Positions 5,845 to 8,502 of a DNA stretch of 8,502 nucleotides are shown piece after piece. The first letter of the stretch is position 1. Each line of letters begins with the position of its first letter. The notes beneath the pieces were generated by a model. The model did not search any database. It had not been told where the DNA came from and saw only the letters and a program-made list of their open reading frames with translations. Made by a program: the position numbers and the translations under genes. The DNA is from DSWT01 sp035415725 (lineage in GTDB: Bacteria > Chloroflexota > Anaerolineae > B4-G1 > SLSP01): NCBI GenBank assembly GCA_035415725.1, contig DAOOGN010000124.1, positions 1 through 8,502 of the forward strand, in the 5' to 3' direction.

Positions 5845-5901
5845 ATTTAGCAGATCGCCCAAAAAGAAGACAAAATCTGCTTAATCTGCTAAATCTGCTG
5901 A
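5845..5901. repeat. Family A arm on the hisD side of the GxxExxY gene
   Basis: Three exact 9-base units, AATCTGCTT (5874-5882), AATCTGCTA (5883-5891) and AATCTGCTG (5892-5900), which encode the hisD C-terminus and stop. A shorter inverted piece at 5845-5855 pairs perfectly over 11 bp with 5884-5894, so a local hairpin can form just upstream of the GxxExxY ribosome-binding site. The 30-base arm 5872-5901 is also the inverted partner of 5336-5365. Confidence 0.85.
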
Positions 5902-7223
5902 CGGAACCTTGCCGCCATACGATGCGCCGTCAATGACTCCGCGTCGGCGATGCGGGCCGCGGTTGGAGCGAGGCGGCGGGCACTATCCGCGTCCAGGCCG
6001 ATGATGTTGATGACTTTCACGAAATCCAGCACATTGACCGGTCCTGTAAAGCGCGCGGTGCCGCCGGTGGGCATGATGTGACTCGGCCCGGCGACGTAAT
6101 CACCGAGCACCTCGAACGAGTATTCCCCCACGAAGATACCACCCGCGTTGCGGATTGTGTCCACCCACACCTCCGGCTCGGCAACGGAGAGACACAGGTG
6201 CTCCGGCGCGAACTGATCCGCCAGACGTACCGCCGTTGCCAGATCGGGTGTGAGGACGATGCCGCCCTGCCCCGCCAGCGATGTGCGGATGACGTCCGCA
6301 CGACTGAGCGACGCGGTCTGCCGCTCGACTTCCGCCTGCACTGCCTCCGCCAGCACGCGCGACGGGGTGAACAAGATCGCCGTCGCCAGCACATCGTGCT
6401 CTGCCTGCGCCAGCAAATCGGCAGCGACCCACGCCGGATTTGCCGAATCGTCGGCCACCACAACGGTTTCCGTCGGCCCGTACAGCCCGTCGAGACCTAC
6501 ACTGCCGTAAACCTGGCGCTTAGCCAGCGTCGTGAACAGTCCGCCCGCGCCCACGACCTTATCCACCCGCGGCACGCTCTCCGTCCCGAAAGCCAATGCT
6601 GCTACCGCCAGCGCTCCACCGAGCGCGAACACCCGATCCACGGCGGCGATGGACGCCGCGGCCAGCGTCAACGGCGAAATACGTTCGGTGTGTTTGTCGG
6701 CGGGTGTGCAGACGATGACCTCATCCACACCCGCCACTCGCGCCGGGATCGCCGCCATCAACAGCGACGAGGGCAGCGGCGCCGTCCCGCCCGGCACATA
6801 GACGCCCACCCGTTCCAACGGTACAAGCCGTTGGCCGAGCACGCCGCCCAGCGCGTCCGTCGTCCAGTTGGGGATAGGTTGCCGGGCGTGGAAATCGCGG
6901 ATGCGACCGGCGGAAGTCTCCAACGCAGCGCGTAAATCGGCATCGAGCGCCTGATAAGCTGCCTCCCATTCCACGCGGGGAACTTCCGGCACGTCCAACG
7001 TTACCCCATCGATGCGCGCCGTCCACTCGCGCAACGCCGCGTCGCCGCGAGTGCGCACGTCCGCCAACAGCCGCGCCACCGCCGCCGCCGGCGTCAGCGC
7101 CTCGCCAAAGGCCCGCCGGATGCCGTTGAGTACCACCTCCGGCACATCCTCCACGGTGGACATCGTTCGCCGGTGCAAAATTGCGTTTGCTTCCGCTGAG
7201 TTTTCATAAATGCGTATTGTCAT
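5889..7223 (-). CDS. hisD: Histidinol dehydrogenase with altered NAD-site residues
   Basis: Catalyses the last two NAD-dependent oxidations, L-histidinol to L-histidine. It has 444 residues, close to the usual 430. By alignment from memory to E. coli HisD, the zinc and catalytic set is complete: Gln273 and His276 in LLAQAEHD, Glu341-His342 in APEHL, Asp375 in GDYVAGPSH, and Glu429 and His434 in ESLTAH. Tyr142 of the VYVPGG loop is also kept. Two residues recorded as NAD contacts in E. coli are changed: Gln188 is Leu205 (GGALA for GGAQA) and Asn211 is Gly228 (GAGG for GPGN). Ser237, a substrate contact, is Thr251 (GPTE for GPSE). The start at 7223 has GGGAG at 7226-7230, only two bases away. 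The last codons (RQQI, stop TAG) are supplied by the family A repeat that follows. Function as HisD is supported by context. Confidence 0.95.
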   Translation of the reverse strand: MTIRIYENSAEANAILHRRTMSTVEDVPEVVLNGIRRAFGEALTPAAAVARLLADVRTRGDAALREWTARIDGVTLDVPEVPRVEWEAAYQALDADLRAALETSAGRIRDFHARQPIPNWTTDALGGVLGQRLVPLERVGVYVPGGTAPLPSSLLMAAIPARVAGVDEVIVCTPADKHTERISPLTLAAASIAAVDRVFALGGALAVAALAFGTESVPRVDKVVGAGGLFTTLAKRQVYGSVGLDGLYGPTETVVVADDSANPAWVAADLLAQAEHDVLATAILFTPSRVLAEAVQAEVERQTASLSRADVIRTSLAGQGGIVLTPDLATAVRLADQFAPEHLCLSVAEPEVWVDTIRNAGGIFVGEYSFEVLGDYVAGPSHIMPTGGTARFTGPVNVLDFVKVINIIGLDADSARRLAPTAARIADAESLTAHRMAARFRQQI

Positions 7224-7287
7224 ATCTCCCAGACCTCTGCCAAAATCGGTTCTTCAGAATTTCGTGGGGTCGAAATAAGAAACCGGC

Positions 7288-7330
7288 CACGGATTGACAC
7301 GCCAAGTATAAAAAATCAGTGCAATCCGTG
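7288..7330. repeat. ATCCGTG inverted repeat between hisG and hisD
   Basis: CACGGATTG (7288-7296) and CAATCCGTG (7322-7330) form a perfect 9-bp inverted repeat with a 25-base loop. An alternative 7-bp pairing, TGACACG (7295-7301) with CGTGTCA (7327-7333), excludes the first. The rest of the 168-base gap (7224-7287 and 7334-7391) shows no gene. Confidence 0.7.
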
Positions 7331-7334
7331 TCAT
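7305..7334 (-). promoter_or_regulatory. Candidate sigma70-type promoter upstream of hisD
   Basis: On the minus strand ATGACA (7329-7334, one mismatch to TTGACA) is followed after 18 bases by TATACT (7305-7310, one mismatch to TATAAT). The predicted start near 7298 falls beside the 3' arm of the inverted repeat 7288-7330, so that repeat could act as an operator or as the 5' hairpin of the transcript. It lies in the widest gap without a gene. Found by eye; chance matches of this quality are not rare. Confidence 0.4.
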
Positions 7335-7391
7335 CCCAAAAACTAAAGCCATCTTTCCATCACCACGCCAAGCCCCCCAGAATCCCCAAAT

Positions 7392-8426
7392 CTAAACTCC
7401 CTTCACCGCTTCCATCATCGCCTTATACCGCGCCGGTTCTTCCTCGAAGATATACGTGACCGGCGTAACGACGACGCCGCTGCCGCCAATGGCGCGCAGT
7501 TCGGCGATAGCTTGAATGAGCTTGTCGCGCCGTACAACGATTTGCACAGCATGCCAATGCAGATCGCCAGCGACCGCGCCATCGGTTGCCGCCATGTCCG
7601 CGCGTACTATGACAGGTGCAATCGTCGGCCCTTGCAAGCCGCCCAGCACGTGCTGCGCGAAAATCTGCCGGGCGATGTCCTGCAGCGATTCCCCACGCAT
7701 GTTGGCGACAACGAGGTAATGCTCCTCGGCGCGCAAATGCGCTTCGATGAACTCCAGGAGCGTGCGGGCCACACCGAGCACGGCGGCGCGCTCACGCAGG
7801 GCACTACGATTGGCGATGAGCGCCGCTTCCGAGTGCATCACCACGCCGTCCACAAGCGCACGGAGGCGATTGTCGAGCAACGTCTGGCCTGACGCCACAA
7901 GGTCCACGATACAATCCGCGTAACCAATGGCCGGGGCGATTTCCAGCGTGCCTTCGGATTGGACGAGTGCTACCGGCGCAACGCCGTTCCGCACGAGGAA
8001 CTCGCCGGCGAGGTTGGGGAACTGCGTGGCAACGCGCAATGGTTGTCTCAACTCCCCGGCATAAGCCGCCAGGTCCGCCAGCGTCGTCACCGTCCAGGTC
8101 TCCGGCACCGCTACCGCCAGGCGGCAACTCCCAAAACCCAATGCCTCGTGCAGTACGAGCACTTTGCCATCGCCGCCGCCGTGTTCGGCGGTTACATCCA
8201 GGCCGGTGATGCCAAAATCCACACTGCCATCGCGCACGCTGACGACGATGTCCGTCGGACGCTGAAACAATACGGTGACATTGGGCAACGCCGGGATCGT
8301 CGCCGCATACTGACGCGGGTTTGGCTTGTCGATGTGCAGACCGCACGCCGCGAAGAAATTCACCGCCTCCTCGGCCAGGCGGCCTTTACTCGGTAGCGAG
8401 AGACGAATTTCGGTTCGTTCGGGCAT
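7392..8426 (-). CDS. hisG: ATP phosphoribosyltransferase, long form
   Basis: Cytosolic enzyme of the first step of histidine synthesis, joining ATP and PRPP to give phosphoribosyl-ATP. The 344-residue product opens with the family start (LPSKGRL, residues 11-17). It carries the PRPP-binding stretch DLVASGQTL (175-183) preceded by EIAPAIGYAD (162-171). The C-terminal part (about 235-342) includes LQGPTIAPV and the ending TYIFEEEPARY, and matches the HisG_C regulatory domain through which histidine inhibits long-form enzymes. So it should not need a HisZ partner. It is some 45 residues longer than the roughly 300-residue E. coli protein; part of the excess lies around 274-288, before LHWHAVQIVV. 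The ATG at 8426 has a strong GGAGG at 8431-8435. It is the first his gene, followed by a 168-base gap before hisD, the widest gap not holding a gene. Confidence 0.96.
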   Translation of the reverse strand: MPERTEIRLSLPSKGRLAEEAVNFFAACGLHIDKPNPRQYAATIPALPNVTVLFQRPTDIVVSVRDGSVDFGITGLDVTAEHGGGDGKVLVLHEALGFGSCRLAVAVPETWTVTTLADLAAYAGELRQPLRVATQFPNLAGEFLVRNGVAPVALVQSEGTLEIAPAIGYADCIVDLVASGQTLLDNRLRALVDGVVMHSEAALIANRSALRERAAVLGVARTLLEFIEAHLRAEEHYLVVANMRGESLQDIARQIFAQHVLGGLQGPTIAPVIVRADMAATDGAVAGDLHWHAVQIVVRRDKLIQAIAELRAIGGSGVVVTPVTYIFEEEPARYKAMMEAVKGV

Positions 8427-8443
8427 AAGTCCTCCATAGTCTC
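8427..8443 (-). promoter_or_regulatory. hisG ribosome-binding block shared with hisA
   Basis: On the mRNA, TACGAGACT is followed by ATGGAGGACTT and then the hisG ATG. The hisA leader (2772-2794) has the same TACGAGACT, a few different bases, and the same GGAGGACTT before its ATG. GACT just ahead of GGAGGAC is also seen at hisF (1484-1499). Confidence 0.6.
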
Positions 8444-8464
8444 GTAATATCTATTCAGGCTAGT

Positions 8465-8501
8465 AAACCTGACGAAGCCACTTATTCCCTATACCAGGTT
8501 T
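8465..8501. other. Inverted repeat in the hisG leader
   Basis: AAACCTG (8465-8471) and CAGGTTT (8495-8501) form a 7-bp perfect inverted repeat with a 23-base spacer, about 40 bases before the hisG ATG. It could be an operator half-site pair or chance. No convincing -35/-10 pair was found in 8427-8502, and no His-rich leader peptide is visible in the bases available. Confidence 0.25.
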
Positions 8502-8502
8502 G

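Noticed and set aside
5336..5901. Calling the GxxExxY unit an insertion sequence
   Set aside because: No transposase, and no target-site duplication is evident at the arms, so it is left as an inverted-repeat unit with cargo.
6078..6935. Plus-strand open frame of 285 codons opposite hisD
   Set aside because: Antisense shadow of hisD with a low-complexity Arg-rich product and no ribosome-binding site of note.
8427..8502. hisG promoter or histidine attenuator
   Set aside because: No hexamer pair close to consensus and no run of His codons are visible in these 76 bases. The start may lie beyond the window.

Overview
The window is GC-rich bacterial DNA carrying one co-directional histidine-biosynthesis gene cluster on the minus strand. 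Transcription runs from the right edge to the left: hisG, hisD, a GxxExxY-family gene, hisC, hisB, hisH, hisA, a C_GCAxxG_C_C-family gene, hisF, hisI. The HisG is the long form with a C-terminal regulatory domain. HisB is only the dehydratase domain and HisI only the cyclohydrolase domain, which argues against enterobacteria-type fused enzymes. The style (GC-rich genes, monofunctional enzymes, repeat-filled spacers, stray GxxExxY gene) suggests an Anaerolineae-like Chloroflexota, but that is an impression and no rRNA or marker gene settles it.

Together the enzymes cover PRPP+ATP to phosphoribosyl-ATP (HisG), cyclohydrolase (HisI), isomerase (HisA), IGP synthase (HisH+HisF), dehydratase (HisB), aminotransferase (HisC) and the final oxidation (HisD). 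Phosphoribosyl-ATP pyrophosphatase (HisE) and histidinol-phosphate phosphatase are not in the window. Most active-site residues are intact. The exception is HisD, where two residues that touch NAD in the E. coli enzyme are replaced while all catalytic and metal positions remain.

The unusual part is between the genes. No two genes overlap, the gaps are 19 to 168 bases, and every gap holds a short, phased repeat. Family A (9-base period, core AATCTGCT) occupies the four gaps from hisD to hisH and also follows hisI. Family B (8-base period, core AGTAGTCN) occupies the three gaps from hisH to hisF. A TCTGNG type lies between hisF and hisI, and an ATCCGTG inverted repeat lies between hisG and hisD. 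Several arms are inverted and would fold into hairpins in the mRNA, and five genes end inside a repeat. Two family A copies bracket the low-GC GxxExxY gene in the same orientation that they bracket short loops at hisC-hisB and hisB-hisH. This suggests an inverted-repeat unit with an empty form and a gene-carrying form.

Left edge (1-300): no convincing gene. It holds three strong GC-rich hairpins (the central one an 18-bp perfect stem followed by TTTT on the plus strand) and two smaller inverted repeats. Right edge (8427-8502): the hisG leader, with a strong Shine-Dalgarno and a 7-bp inverted repeat but no clear promoter.
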